The translations under genes and the position numbers were made by a program. Positions 1-8,714 of a stretch of DNA of 64,000 bases are shown piece by piece (position 1 is the stretch's first letter; each line of letters starts with the position of its first letter). The notes beneath the pieces were generated by a model, which was given only the letters and a program-made list of their open reading frames with translations, was not told where the DNA came from and ran no database searches. Source of the stretch: an uncultured Alistipes sp. (GTDB taxonomy: Bacteria; Bacteroidota; Bacteroidia; Bacteroidales; Rikenellaceae); the NCBI GenBank assembly GCA_944321175.1, contig CALUKI010000031.1:62001-126000 (forward strand), given 5' to 3'.

Positions 1-52
1 GGAAGAGGGGAAAATTTCGACGCTCGAAAGCGGAAAACTCGCAATTAATCGG

Positions 53-60
53 TAACTTTG
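53..60 (+). promoter_or_regulatory. -7 promoter element (TAnnTTTG)
   Basis: TAACTTTG matches the Bacteroidota -7 consensus TAnnTTTG and lies 20 bases before the ATG at 81. I see no clean TTTG -33 box at the expected distance, so the assignment rests on the -7 element alone. Confidence 0.45.
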
Positions 61-80
61 TGACACTTGTAAGGAAATCT

Positions 81-686
81 ATGGAAGAACGCACGTTCCG
101 GCACACCATCACGAACGAAGAAACGGCACAACTGCCGGCAGCGCAATTCGCAGGACCGATCGTCGTCGTCGATAACGAGAAGCAGATCGAAGCGGCCTGT
201 CGCAGGCTCACCGCAGCACGCATCGTGGGATTCGATACCGAGACGCGCCCCTCCTTCAAGGCCGGAGTCACCCATCGGGTTGCATTGCTGCAGCTCTCCG
301 CGCCGGATTGCTGTTACCTTTTCCGGCTGTGCCGGATGCGGTTCGGGAAACCGTTGATAAAGCTGCTGGAGAACAGAGAGGTACTGAAGATCGGTGCGGA
401 TGTCGCCGGCGACATCCGTTCGCTGCGGGTATTGCGGAGATTCCGGCCCGACGGGTTTGTCGATTTGCAGCAGATAGCACCCGAATGGGGCATCGAAGAG
501 AAGAGCCTGCGCAAACTTTCGGCCATCGTTTTGGGGAAACGGATCTCCAAGGCCCAGCGGCTGAGCAACTGGGAAGCAGCGAATCTGACCGAACAACAAA
601 AGCTCTATGCCGCCACCGACGCATGGATCTGCCCCGAAATCTACCATACACTGCAAAATACCGAGAAACCGCTATGCAAAAAATAA
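81..686 (+). CDS. RNase D-like 3'-5' exonuclease domain protein
   Basis: Predicted DEDDy-family 3'-5' exonuclease of about 201 residues, acting on RNA or DNA ends in the cytoplasm. The DEDD signature is visible: FDTET near the N terminus supplies the first Asp and Glu, LKIGADVAGDIRSL supplies the second Asp, and YAATDAWICPEIY holds the final Tyr and Asp. It is only the exonuclease domain; the HRDC domains of full-length RNase D are absent, which is common in Bacteroidota homologues. I chose the ATG at 81; a GTG at 60 in the same frame would overlap the -7 promoter element. The 3' end overlaps the next gene by 13 bases, so the two are probably co-transcribed. Whether the substrate is RNA or DNA cannot be told from sequence. 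Confidence 0.85.
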   Translation: MEERTFRHTITNEETAQLPAAQFAGPIVVVDNEKQIEAACRRLTAARIVGFDTETRPSFKAGVTHRVALLQLSAPDCCYLFRLCRMRFGKPLIKLLENREVLKIGADVAGDIRSLRVLRRFRPDGFVDLQQIAPEWGIEEKSLRKLSAIVLGKRISKAQRLSNWEAANLTEQQKLYAATDAWICPEIYHTLQNTEKPLCKK

Positions 687-1882
687 CCCGACCGCGCATT
701 TATCTGCGCAGAGGCAAGGAGGAATCCCTTTTGCGCCGTCATCCCTGGATCTTTTCGGGTGCGATCGGACGCGTGGAGTGTCCGGGCGAGACGCTTGCCG
801 AGGGGGAGACGGTCGATGTCCATACGGCTTCGGGCGACTTCATCGCACGCGGGCACTACCAGATCGGCTCGATCGCCGTACGGGTGCTGACCTTCGACGA
901 CGAAGCGATCGACGGTGCATGGTGGATGCGGCGCCTTCGCTCGGCCTACGATCTGCGTCATACGCTGCATCTTACGGAGAACGCTCAGACGACCTGCTAC
1001 CGGCTGGTGCACGGCGAAGGGGATCTGCTGCCGGGACTGGTCATCGACATCTACGGTACGACAGCCGTCATCCAGTGCCACTCGGTGGGCATGTACCGTT
1101 CACGCATGCAGATTGCACAGACGCTCGCCGCACTTTACGGCGACCGGCTGACGGCCATCTATGACAAAAGCGCCCAGACGGTACCCTACAAGGCGGGATT
1201 GAACGCCATAGACGGCTATCTGACAGGACACGTGGAGTCGCCCTCGCAGGAGGTGCTGGAAAACGGACATCGTTTTCTGGTCAACTGGGAAGAGGGGCAG
1301 AAAACGGGCTTTTTCCTCGACCAGCGCTGCAACCGCGAACTGGTCGAACGGTACGCCGCCGGCCGCACCGTGCTGAATACCTTCTGCTATACGGGAGGAT
1401 TTTCGGTCTATGCCGCAGCGGGCGGCGCCCGCGAGATCTGTTCGGTGGATGCCTCGGAACGGGCCGTGCAGCTGGCTGAACAGAACATGCGGCTGAATTT
1501 CGGAGAGGAGGCGCGCCATACGGCGCTGGCCTGCGATGCGGTCGAATACCTCAAGGAGATCGGGCCGCGCTACGATCTGATCATCCTCGATCCGCCAGCC
1601 TTCGCCAAGCACCACAAGGTGCTGGGCAACGCCATGCAGGGGTACAAACGGCTCAATGCCCGCGCCTTGTCGCAGATCCGGCCGGGCGGCATTCTGTTTA
1701 CCTTTTCCTGCTCGCAGGCCGTATCGAAGGAGTTGTTCCGCACGACGGTCTTTTCGGCGGCGGCCATCGCCGGACGGCGTGTGCGCATTCTGCACCAGCT
1801 CACGCAACCGGCCGACCACCCGATCAACATCTACCACCCCGAAGGAGAATACCTCAAAGGGCTGGTACTTTATGTCGAATAG
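674..1882 (+). CDS. RlmI-like class I SAM-dependent rRNA (cytosine-C5) methyltransferase
   Basis: A 402-residue protein with an N-terminal PUA-type RNA-binding region (beginning RPRIYLRRGKEESLLRRHPW) and a C-terminal Rossmann methyltransferase domain. It resembles E. coli RlmI (about 396 residues), which makes m5C in 23S rRNA. Visible motifs are NTFCYTGGFSVYAA (SAM-binding motif I), DLIILDPPAFAK (motif IV) and FTFSCSQAV, whose Cys is the likely catalytic residue. The ATG at 674 is chosen because it gives the family's usual length; the frame is open further upstream without homology. It overlaps the exonuclease gene by 13 bases and the following gene by 11, indicating translational coupling. 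The exact target nucleotide is inferred by family. Confidence 0.9.
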   Translation: MQKITRPRIYLRRGKEESLLRRHPWIFSGAIGRVECPGETLAEGETVDVHTASGDFIARGHYQIGSIAVRVLTFDDEAIDGAWWMRRLRSAYDLRHTLHLTENAQTTCYRLVHGEGDLLPGLVIDIYGTTAVIQCHSVGMYRSRMQIAQTLAALYGDRLTAIYDKSAQTVPYKAGLNAIDGYLTGHVESPSQEVLENGHRFLVNWEEGQKTGFFLDQRCNRELVERYAAGRTVLNTFCYTGGFSVYAAAGGAREICSVDASERAVQLAEQNMRLNFGEEARHTALACDAVEYLKEIGPRYDLIILDPPAFAKHHKVLGNAMQGYKRLNARALSQIRPGGILFTFSCSQAVSKELFRTTVFSAAAIAGRRVRILHQLTQPADHPINIYHPEGEYLKGLVLYVE

Positions 1883-2549
1883 TCTCCACAGCCCTATGAC
1901 GAACGATCCCGACACATCCGCCCTCCCCACAGCCGCCGACGCGGACACGGCGGGCACCGCAACCTCAACCGCCGCAACGCATGAGAGGGGCCGTATCTCC
2001 CCTGTTGCGGAGAACGTATCCGAAGGTTTCGCGCAGGGCGCCAAGCCCCAAGACAGTGAACGGATCGATGCCGTATGCCGCTGGCTGGACGAGGCAGGCA
2101 TCACCTACGCCTGTTATTTTCACGAGGCGTCGCCGACGATCGAGGAGGCGAAGCGCCATTGGCGGCAGGACGGGTCGAAGCACTGCAAGAATCTCTTTTT
2201 CCGCAACCACAAGGGCGACCGCCACTATCTGGTCTGCTTCGACTGCGACCGCTCGCTGGCGATCCACGATCTCGAACACCGGCTTCGTCAGGGGAAGCTG
2301 TCGTTCGCATCACCCCAACGCATGCAGCGTTATCTGGGACTGGAACCCGGTTCGGTATCACCCTTCGGGCTGATCAACGACACGGAGCACCATGTGCATC
2401 TCTTTCTGGACCGCAACCTGCTTCGTTGCGAGACGTTGAGTTTTCACCCCAACGACTGCCGCGCGACGGTTGTCATCGCCCGCACGGAGTTCGAACGTTA
2501 TCTGATGCGCGTCGGCAACAGTTGCGAATACATCGACCTCTACGAATAA
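1872..2549 (+). CDS. YbaK/ProX-family aminoacyl-tRNA deacylase (prolyl-tRNA editing protein)
   Basis: Free-standing editing domain of the YbaK/ProRS-associated family, which hydrolyses mischarged tRNA such as Ala-tRNA(Pro). The core (about residues 55-225) contains family-typical segments: YACYFHEASPTIEEA, KNLFFRNHKGDRHYLV, a central LGLEPGSVSPFGL block and the C-terminal FHPNDCRATVVI. The ATG at 1872 overlaps the upstream methyltransferase by 11 bases. A second ATG at 1896 is possible. Between these starts and the conserved core lie about 55 Ala/Thr/Asp-rich, low-complexity residues not seen in typical 160-170 residue ProX proteins, so the true start may be further in. It is the last gene of the three-gene plus-strand unit and is followed by a strong hairpin. 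Confidence 0.85.
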   Translation: MSNSLHSPMTNDPDTSALPTAADADTAGTATSTAATHERGRISPVAENVSEGFAQGAKPQDSERIDAVCRWLDEAGITYACYFHEASPTIEEAKRHWRQDGSKHCKNLFFRNHKGDRHYLVCFDCDRSLAIHDLEHRLRQGKLSFASPQRMQRYLGLEPGSVSPFGLINDTEHHVHLFLDRNLLRCETLSFHPNDCRATVVIARTEFERYLMRVGNSCEYIDLYE

Positions 2550-2574
2550 CCTCTCCGGTAAATACCTGAATGAA

Positions 2575-2604
2575 AATAGAGCATACTCGCAAGTATGCTC
2601 TATT
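2575..2604. terminator. Bidirectional hairpin terminator
   Basis: A perfect 13-bp inverted repeat (arms 2575-2587 and 2592-2604, loop CGCA) lies between two convergent genes. A T-rich run follows on the plus strand shortly after the second arm. Confidence 0.8.
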
Positions 2605-2637
2605 ACGTTTTTCTTCGTATGGTCAGCTGAGAAACGT

Positions 2638-3819
2638 CTATTCGTAAATCAGATACTTTTCACGGAGTTTCGCATAACGCTCCAGATCGGGCTGCCAGCG
2701 CGCTTCGATCTCCTCGGCCGTGCAGCCGTCGAGAATCATCTCGCGCACCCACCCCACACCGATCAGTTTCTCGAACATCGGCGTAAAGAACGCCTCCCCC
2801 CGATCCAACGCCCGGCAGGCATCGATCACATAACGGAGCGTCAGCCCTTCGCGGAGAATCTCTTCGCAAGGGAGGGTGCTCAGGTCGATTCCGTGACAGC
2901 ACTGTCCCTCCAGGGGAGGATGTTTGGCTCCGGCCGTCGGACGCGGCGTAAAGGTATAGGGAAAACGATCGGCCGGAAGATCGGGATGGCCGTAGATCTC
3001 GAACGGACGGTCGGTGCCACGCCCCAGACTGACGATCGTCCCTTCGAAGAGACAAAGCGACGGATAGAGGTAGATCGAACGCTGCGTAGGGAGATTGGGC
3101 GACGGCGCAACGGGCAGTTCGTAACGCGTGGCATGCGTGTAGTTGCGGCACGGCACCACCTTCAGGTCGCACGGTTTCGCCCACCCCTCACCGACGGCCA
3201 TGCGGGCGATCTCGCCCATCGTCAGGCCATGCACCACCGGTATGGGCAGCGCCCCGACGCCCGACTTGTAGTTCATGTCGAGGATCGGGCCGTCGATATA
3301 CGAACCGTTGGGATTGGGCCGGTCGAGGACGATCACGCGATGTCCGAAATCGGCGCAGGCGTCCATCATCCGCAGCATCGAGATATAATAGGTATAGAAA
3401 CGCAGCCCCACGTCCTGCATATCGACAACCAGCACGTCGAACGACCGCATCGCCTCATCCGAAGGCCGGCGCGTGCGGCCGTCGTAGAGCGACCGGATCG
3501 GAATGCCCGTGCGTTCATCGACCGAACTGGCCACCTGTTCGCCGGCATCGGCCGTGCCCCGGAATCCGTGTTCGGGAGAGAAGATACCCGTAAGTTCGAT
3601 ACCGCAGCGATACAGCAGATCGACGAGGTGTTCGTCGCCCACCCGTGCGGTCTGATTGGCCAGAACCGCCACCCGTTGTCCCCGCAGCAGCGGGAAATAG
3701 GCGGCCGTATCGGCAGCGCCGACCCCGACCTCTTCCGCCGAAGTGGCGGCCCCGCAAATGGGCACACCGGCAAAAAGGCCCATTATCAGAATGCAAAGAG
3801 TCTTTTGCAGCGTCTTCAT
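2638..3819 (-). CDS. namZ: DUF1343 / NamZ-type exo-beta-N-acetylmuramidase
   Basis: A 393-residue exported protein of the DUF1343 family, now known as NamZ (GH171), which removes N-acetylmuramic acid from the non-reducing ends of peptidoglycan fragments. The first 25 residues form a signal peptide (basic start MKTLQK, hydrophobic core LCILIMGLFAGVP). Conserved segments include VAVLANQTARVG, the FSPEHGFRG block, a LYDG segment, DMQDVGLRFYTY and VLDRPNPNG. It sits five bases downstream of the flavodiiron gene on the same strand, so both probably share a transcript, though no functional link between them is obvious. The cleavage site leaves open whether the protein is periplasmic or surface-exposed; I see no convincing lipobox. 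Confidence 0.9.
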   Translation of the reverse strand: MKTLQKTLCILIMGLFAGVPICGAATSAEEVGVGAADTAAYFPLLRGQRVAVLANQTARVGDEHLVDLLYRCGIELTGIFSPEHGFRGTADAGEQVASSVDERTGIPIRSLYDGRTRRPSDEAMRSFDVLVVDMQDVGLRFYTYYISMLRMMDACADFGHRVIVLDRPNPNGSYIDGPILDMNYKSGVGALPIPVVHGLTMGEIARMAVGEGWAKPCDLKVVPCRNYTHATRYELPVAPSPNLPTQRSIYLYPSLCLFEGTIVSLGRGTDRPFEIYGHPDLPADRFPYTFTPRPTAGAKHPPLEGQCCHGIDLSTLPCEEILREGLTLRYVIDACRALDRGEAFFTPMFEKLIGVGWVREMILDGCTAEEIEARWQPDLERYAKLREKYLIYE

Positions 3820-3824
3820 GGTTC

Positions 3825-5015
3825 TCAGGATTTCATGTCTGCAACGACCGCCTCGGCAAGGGCGCGGCAGGCCGGTTCAACCGCCGTCGAATACCCCTGT
3901 TTCAATTCGACGGGCGCACCGATCATCGGCCACTTCATCGATTCGGCGAACTCCGTCATGCGGCGCACGGCGGCACCGGCCCATGTGAAGGAGCCGAAGC
4001 AGGCGAAACGGCGATACGGAATGCAACGCGCCGAAAGTTTGGACAAAAGGCTCTCGACGGGCGGATAGAGCTGTCCGTTGTAGGTCGGCGACCCGACGAT
4101 CAGCGTATCGTAGCGGAAGACGTCGCGCAGCACCTGCGACAGGTCGGCCGTCGAGAGGTTGTACATCACCACCGGCTTCACGCCTGCAGCGGCCAGTTCG
4201 CGCGCGATTCGCTCGGCCGCCTGCTCCGTATTGCCGTACATCGAACCGTAGGCCAGCACGACACCCGGTTCGCCCTCGTAGCGGCTCAGCCGATCGTACA
4301 TCGCCACCACGCGGCCGATTTCACGCCGCCACACGGGGCCGTGCGTCGAACAGATCGTCGCGATCTCCAGCCCTGCCACCTTCTGCAGCGCCCGTTGTAC
4401 GGGCTGGCCGTATTTGCCCACGATGCAGGCATAATAGCGGCGCATCTCCTCCCAGAAGGGTTCCACATCCAGCTCCTCGTCGGTCACACCGCCGTTGAGC
4501 GCCCCGAACGTGCCGAAGGCGTCGCCCGAAAAGATCGTCCGCTCCTCGGCGCACCACGAAACCATCGTCTCCGGCCAGTGAACCATCGGAATAAGGTGGA
4601 ACGAGAGGGTCAGACCGCCCAGATCAAGCACATCGCCCTCCTTGACCTCGACCGTACCGTCGGCAATGCCGTAGTAGCCGCCGATCATCTGCAGCGTCCT
4701 GGCGTTTCCGACGATCCGCACATCGGGATAGGCCTGCCGGACAGCGGCAATCGACGCCGAATGGTCCGGCTCCATATGGTTGATCACCAGATAATCCAAC
4801 GGACGTTCGCCCAAGCGTTCGCGGACATTGGCCAGCAGGCGCCCCGTATAGCAGGCATCGACCGTATCGATGAGCGCCGTCCGTTCGCCGCAAACGACAT
4901 AGGCGTTGTAGGAGACGCCGAGCGGCAACGGCCACAAACCCTCGAAGAGGTGCTTCGTCCGGTCATTGACGCCGACATAAAAAATTCGATCGCTGAGTTT
5001 CGTCAGATCTTTCAT
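3825..5015 (-). CDS. fprA: FprA-family A-type flavoprotein (flavodiiron O2/NO reductase)
   Basis: A 396-residue two-domain flavodiiron protein that reduces O2 or NO in anaerobes. The N-terminal metallo-beta-lactamase-like domain carries the diiron ligands: NHMEPDHSASI (H-x-E-x-D-H), a His in MVHWPETMV, an Asp in FSGDAFG and a His in STHGPVW. The C-terminal flavodoxin domain begins around residue 250 with the FMN phosphate loop YGSMYGNTEQA and continues with GSPTYNGQLYP. There is no extra rubredoxin domain. The -7 promoter element at 5272-5279 would give a leader of about 250 nucleotides. The role is probably oxidative or nitrosative defence; the preferred substrate cannot be read from sequence. 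Confidence 0.93.
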   Translation of the reverse strand: MKDLTKLSDRIFYVGVNDRTKHLFEGLWPLPLGVSYNAYVVCGERTALIDTVDACYTGRLLANVRERLGERPLDYLVINHMEPDHSASIAAVRQAYPDVRIVGNARTLQMIGGYYGIADGTVEVKEGDVLDLGGLTLSFHLIPMVHWPETMVSWCAEERTIFSGDAFGTFGALNGGVTDEELDVEPFWEEMRRYYACIVGKYGQPVQRALQKVAGLEIATICSTHGPVWRREIGRVVAMYDRLSRYEGEPGVVLAYGSMYGNTEQAAERIARELAAAGVKPVVMYNLSTADLSQVLRDVFRYDTLIVGSPTYNGQLYPPVESLLSKLSARCIPYRRFACFGSFTWAGAAVRRMTEFAESMKWPMIGAPVELKQGYSTAVEPACRALAEAVVADMKS

Positions 5016-5532
5016 GGTTGTCTCTTTTTATCTTGTTGCATTTTATCACTCGTTCTCCACAGGCTCCGCAAAGCCGCGGGACACGGCTCGTCTCCTCCCC
5101 TCCCCTGCGTGCCGGACGCCCAGGGTGCTCTGTGCCCGGCGGCCTTCGTCCGGCACGTTGGCCGGCAACGGTTTGCCGAAACGGTTCGGCAACGGAAAGC
5201 ATTCCCGACATCCGAACCGGCAGCGGGGTCTCCGTTCCGCAAGCGGCTGCCGCAATGTACTGAAGCCATTGCAAAGATACGTCATTTCATCGAAAAAAGC
5301 ACCGCCCCACCGGTATGGCAGATCGTCAGCACCCGTACAATGCGATCCGGCCATCCGGCCGGAACCCCGTCCGCTGCATCCCGCAAAAGACGATCCGAAA
5401 GGGCTCTTTATTGTGCCGCCATATCGTTTTCGGCACGGCCGTCGATGCAAGATCCCCTCACAGCAGAAGAGAGACGCCTCCCTCTTCCGAGGAAAACATC
5501 TCTCTACTCCCCCGTCCTCGTTTGCGGGACTA
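5016..5532. other. Long intergenic region with a structured leader, no gene found
   Basis: This 517-base stretch holds no convincing gene. On the minus strand a -7 box (TATCTTTG, 5279-5272) would start a transcript about 250 bases upstream of the flavodiiron gene. The leader contains a long stem (arms 5110-5118 and 5147-5155) enclosing a further imperfect hairpin, plus other GC-rich repeats. It matches no riboswitch class I can recognise. The stretch 5280-5532 lies downstream of prfB. Confidence 0.5.
5272..5279 (-). promoter_or_regulatory. -7 promoter element for the flavodiiron/NamZ unit
   Basis: The minus strand reads TATCTTTG here, a perfect TAnnTTTG. No clear -33 TTTG is visible. Confidence 0.45.
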
Positions 5533-6646
5533 TCAGGCTTCGGCACCGAACTCCATCAGATAAGCCTTGATGAAGTCGTCGATCTTGCCGTCCATCACGC
5601 CCTCGACATCCGAAGTCTGGTACCCCGTCCGGTGATCCTTCACCCGACGGTCGTCGAAGACATACGAACGGATCTGCGATCCCCACTCGATCCGTTTCTT
5701 TCCCGCTTCGAGCGCCTGCTGCGTGGCCATCCGCTTGTCCAGTTCGCGCTGATAGAGCTTGCTGCGCAACAGCCGCATGGCATTCTCGCGGTTCATCAGC
5801 TGCGACCGCGTCTCCATGTTCTCGATCAGGAACTCCACCGGTTCACCGGTATCGGGATCCTTGCCGTGATAACGCAGCCGCACGGCCGTCTCGACCTTGT
5901 TGACGTTCTGGCCGCCGGCTCCCGACGAACGGAACGTATCCCATTCGATATCGGCCGGATTGATCACGATCTCGATCGAATCGTCCACCGCCGGCGAGAC
6001 GAAAACCGACGCAAAGGTCGTCTGCCGCTTGTTGTTGGCATTGAAGGGCGACAAACGGACCATGCGGTGCACGCCCGTCTCGCTCTTGAGATAGCCGTAG
6101 GCGTAATCCCCCTCGACCTCCATCGTGCAGGATTTGACACCCACTTCGTCTCCGGCCTGATAATCGAGCATCTTGACCTTGTAGCCGTGCGCCTCGCACC
6201 AGCGGGTGTACATGCGCAGGAGCATGGACGCCCAGTCGAGCGCCTCCGTACCGCCCGCACCGGCATTGATATCCACGATGGCCCCCATCTTGTCCTCGTC
6301 GCGGCGCAGCATGTTGCGCAGCTCCAACGCCTCGATGTGCTCCATCGTGCGGGCATAATGTTCATCCATTTCGGCTTCGGAGATGACCCCCTCCTTCAAA
6401 AATTCGGGCATCAGTTCCAAATCCTCCACCTCCTTGGCGATCGCATCGTAGTCGTCGATCCAACTCTTGATGGCCGCCACACGACGCAACTGCTCGCGCG
6501 CCTGCGCGGCATGCTCCCAAAAGTCGGGTTCCTGCGTCTTCTCCTCTTCGTTCTGCAGATCTATGCGTTTACGGTCGATGTCAAAGGCACCTCCCCAACG
6601 CAACCTGACGTCTTACAGCCTCTTTAATCTGTTCAGCTAAAACCAT
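5533..6646 (-). CDS. prfB: Peptide chain release factor 2 (programmed +1 frameshift)
   Basis: RF2 recognises UGA and UAA stop codons and triggers peptide release. The gene is read as two joined segments on the minus strand, 6646-6584 and then 6582-5533, skipping base 6583, to give a 370-residue protein. The first segment encodes 21 residues from the ATG at 6646 and ends at CTT followed by an in-frame TGA. A +1 shift enters the main frame at GAC (Asp) and continues DIDRKRIDLQ. The main frame has the codon-recognition SPF motif (RLSPFNANN) and the catalytic GGQ motif (SSGAGGQNVNK). The expected length for the family is about 365 residues. Expression is autoregulated: low RF2 slows termination at the internal TGA and favours the shift. 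Confidence 0.95.
6581..6595 (-). promoter_or_regulatory. RF2 programmed frameshift site
   Basis: On the minus strand the order is GGGAGG, three bases (TGC), CTT, TGA and then C. This is the canonical prfB arrangement: a Shine-Dalgarno-like element exactly three bases before CTT TGA C. Confidence 0.93.
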
Positions 6647-6673
6647 AATTTCCGGGCTTGAAATTGTGTGGCA

Positions 6674-6681
6674 CAAAGATA
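6674..6681 (-). promoter_or_regulatory. -7 promoter element for prfB
   Basis: The minus strand reads TATCTTTG, 27 bases before the prfB ATG. No clear -33 box. Confidence 0.5.
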
Positions 6682-6797
6682 CGAAAACTTTTCCTGTTTC
6701 CCGAAGCCCGTGCCAAAAGTATTCGCACCCCACTGAAAACCAACATACAACAATCGGCCACAGCGAAGGCCCGATAGTACGATTCTTCGATTCGTTC

Positions 6798-6827
6798 GTT
6801 GAAGTTGGCAAAAATGTCGTAACTTTG
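6798..6827 (+). promoter_or_regulatory. Housekeeping-type promoter of the ECF sigma gene
   Basis: GTTG (6798-6801), 18 bases, then TAACTTTG (6820-6827), a good Bacteroidota promoter. The ATG follows 34 bases after the -7 box. Confidence 0.6.
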
Positions 6828-6861
6828 TCTCCCGACAAATGATGATCCCGCAGAATTCAGG

Positions 6862-7461
6862 ATGTACCGCGAATACGACATCAACGACAACCGGGCGATC
6901 ATACATCGCCTCAACAACGGGGACATGCAGTGTTTCGAAGCCTGCTACAAATTCTATTACAGAGGTCTTTGCAGTTTCGCTTCACGCTGGGTGCCGCTCA
7001 CCGTGGCCGAAGACATCGTACAGGACGCCATGCTCTACATCTGGGAGAACAGGGAGAAACTCATTGCGGAACTTTCGCTCAAAGGGCTCCTGTTCATGAT
7101 CGTGCGAAACAGGGCGCTCGACCGGATCGCCCACCAGGGAGTCCGGAACCGCGTGCACCATCAATTGACCCAACGGTTTGCCGAACAGATCGAATCTCCC
7201 GACTTCTACCTCGGAACAGAACTTGCGCGTCTCTATAATGAAGCGTTGGCACAGCTGCCCGAACAGACCCGGCGCATCTTCGAAATGAGCCGTATGCAGC
7301 GGATGACGCACCAGCAGATTGCCGCCGAACTCAACGTCTCGCCCCAAACGGTCAACTATCATATCGGACAGGCGCTGCGGCTGCTCAGCATAGCGCTCAA
7401 GGACTATCTCCCGCTCTTCTTCTGGCTCTTTGCCATGCCCGATCAGCACCACATCATCTAA
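6862..7461 (+). CDS. FecI-type ECF RNA polymerase sigma factor of the PUL
   Basis: A 199-residue sigma-70 family protein of the extracytoplasmic-function type expanded in Bacteroidota. The region 2 part (about residues 20-90) includes FEACYKFYYRGLCSFA and AEDIVQDAMLYIWEN. Region 4 (about 125-180) has the helix-turn-helix MTHQQIAAELNVSPQTVNYH. A hydrophobic C-terminal tail follows (DYLPLFFWLF). It is followed by a FecR anti-sigma gene and a SusC with an N-terminal STN domain, the standard trans-envelope signalling set in which substrate at the outer membrane frees the sigma factor. It presumably transcribes the susC operon, whose upstream region lacks a TAnnTTTG box. Confidence 0.92.
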   Translation: MYREYDINDNRAIIHRLNNGDMQCFEACYKFYYRGLCSFASRWVPLTVAEDIVQDAMLYIWENREKLIAELSLKGLLFMIVRNRALDRIAHQGVRNRVHHQLTQRFAEQIESPDFYLGTELARLYNEALAQLPEQTRRIFEMSRMQRMTHQQIAAELNVSPQTVNYHIGQALRLLSIALKDYLPLFFWLFAMPDQHHII

Positions 7462-7633
7462 CAGACAGCACACCTGACAAACCGCTCCGACAGAAGACGC
7501 CGATGAAACGGCAAGCGTCTGTCGGATTTTTTACCGTGTACCCGCAGGCACAGGCGGAAAATCGCAGAAAATATGCGCTTCGCCTTAGTAACTTTTTCCA
7601 CTGAACCGTATTATCCATTGAAAAGTCAGAATT

Positions 7634-8599
7634 ATGGTTGAAATCAACGATTCCCTGCTGCTCGAATTTCTCGAAGGCAAGGCAGATGATGCCGCAACAG
7701 CCGAAATCGAACGCTGGTACGATGCTTCGGAAGCGAACCGGCGCCATCTCGAACGGCTCTATTTCGTTCTCTTTACGGGCGACCGGCTTGCCGCCGCACA
7801 ACATGCAAATCCCGAACGCGGATGGCAGGCCCTGCGCCGGCGCATCGAGGCCGAAGAGCGCAAACGGCGCATGAACCGCATCTCCGCAACGATGCGTTAT
7901 GCAGCGATATTCCTGGTCGGGGTGCTTCTGTCCGCCGCCCTGCTCTATCGGCCCGAACGGAGCGACAACCGCACCTGTCTGGTCGAAACCGAGGACCGAT
8001 GCTGCACGATTCATCTGTCCGACAGTTCGACCGTGCGGCTGATGCCGCATTCGCGGCTGAGATATGCGGCCGATTTCGGAGCAGAACGTCGCGTATCGCT
8101 GGCCGGCGCCGCCTTTTTCGACATCCGTAAAAATGCGGCGTCTCCCTTTACCGTCGCGACCCGTCAAGGTGCCGAGGTCGTCGTGCGAGGCACAAAGTTC
8201 AACATGAAGGCCTATCGCGACTGTTCGGATATCGAGACGCTGCTGGTTGAAGGAAAAGTCGATTTCCATGCCGGCAACCGGACAGTGACACTCGAACCCG
8301 GACAGAAGGTCTCCTACAATCCTGCACAAAAGAGCATCGCGGTGCGTACGGTCAATATCGAAGAGGAACTCAACAGCAACCAACGGTCGTTCCAATATGT
8401 CCGTCTGGCGCAAATCGCACACAGCCTGAGCGCATATTATCACTGCACCATTGATTTTCGCGACGACGGCCTCGGCATGATTCCATTTACCGGAACGCTC
8501 GATTTCGACATGCCGCTACGGCATATTCTCGAAATCCTCACGATATCGACCGACACCCGTTTTTCCCGAAGCGGCGACAGAATCCTCATTTACAGATAA
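7634..8599 (+). CDS. FecR-family anti-sigma factor
   Basis: A 321-residue inner-membrane regulator. Residues 1-85 are cytoplasmic and should bind the sigma factor (LLEFLEGKADDAATAEIERW is typical). One transmembrane helix lies at about 88-106 (YAAIFLVGVLLSAALLY). The periplasmic FecR domain spans about 115-215 (SDSSTVRLMPHSRLRY, FDIRKN, FTVATRQGAEVVVRGTKFN), and a C-terminal DUF4974 domain at about 250-321 should contact the STN domain of the cognate SusC. It sits 172 bases downstream of its sigma gene. The near-match TAACTTTT in the gap suggests it may also have its own promoter. Confidence 0.93.
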   Translation: MVEINDSLLLEFLEGKADDAATAEIERWYDASEANRRHLERLYFVLFTGDRLAAAQHANPERGWQALRRRIEAEERKRRMNRISATMRYAAIFLVGVLLSAALLYRPERSDNRTCLVETEDRCCTIHLSDSSTVRLMPHSRLRYAADFGAERRVSLAGAAFFDIRKNAASPFTVATRQGAEVVVRGTKFNMKAYRDCSDIETLLVEGKVDFHAGNRTVTLEPGQKVSYNPAQKSIAVRTVNIEEELNSNQRSFQYVRLAQIAHSLSAYYHCTIDFRDDGLGMIPFTGTLDFDMPLRHILEILTISTDTRFSRSGDRILIYR

Positions 8600-8714
8600 C
8601 CCGAACGCCGTCCGATCCGCCACGGACAAATGAAAAGAGAAGGGATCCCCTGCATGGCGATCCTGTCCTCAAACCCAACTATAAATTCAAAATTCTAACC
8701 TAAATCCATTCTCT

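Noticed and set aside
5016..5270. Cobalamin or other known riboswitch in the flavodiiron leader
   Set aside because: I looked for the cobalamin GCCACTG-type core and other familiar conserved cores and found none.
3645..5570. A 641-residue plus-strand open frame opposite the NamZ and flavodiiron genes
   Set aside because: It is antisense to two clear genes, is rich in Arg, His and Pro, and has no family motif. GC-rich DNA leaves antisense frames open.
5533..6603. prfB starting at 6603 without a frameshift
   Set aside because: The upstream 21-codon segment with CTT TGA C and a Shine-Dalgarno-like element is the classical RF2 arrangement and gives the right N terminus.
5014..6627. A 537-residue plus-strand open frame opposite prfB
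   Set aside because: Antisense to prfB with Arg/His-rich composition; no recognisable domain.
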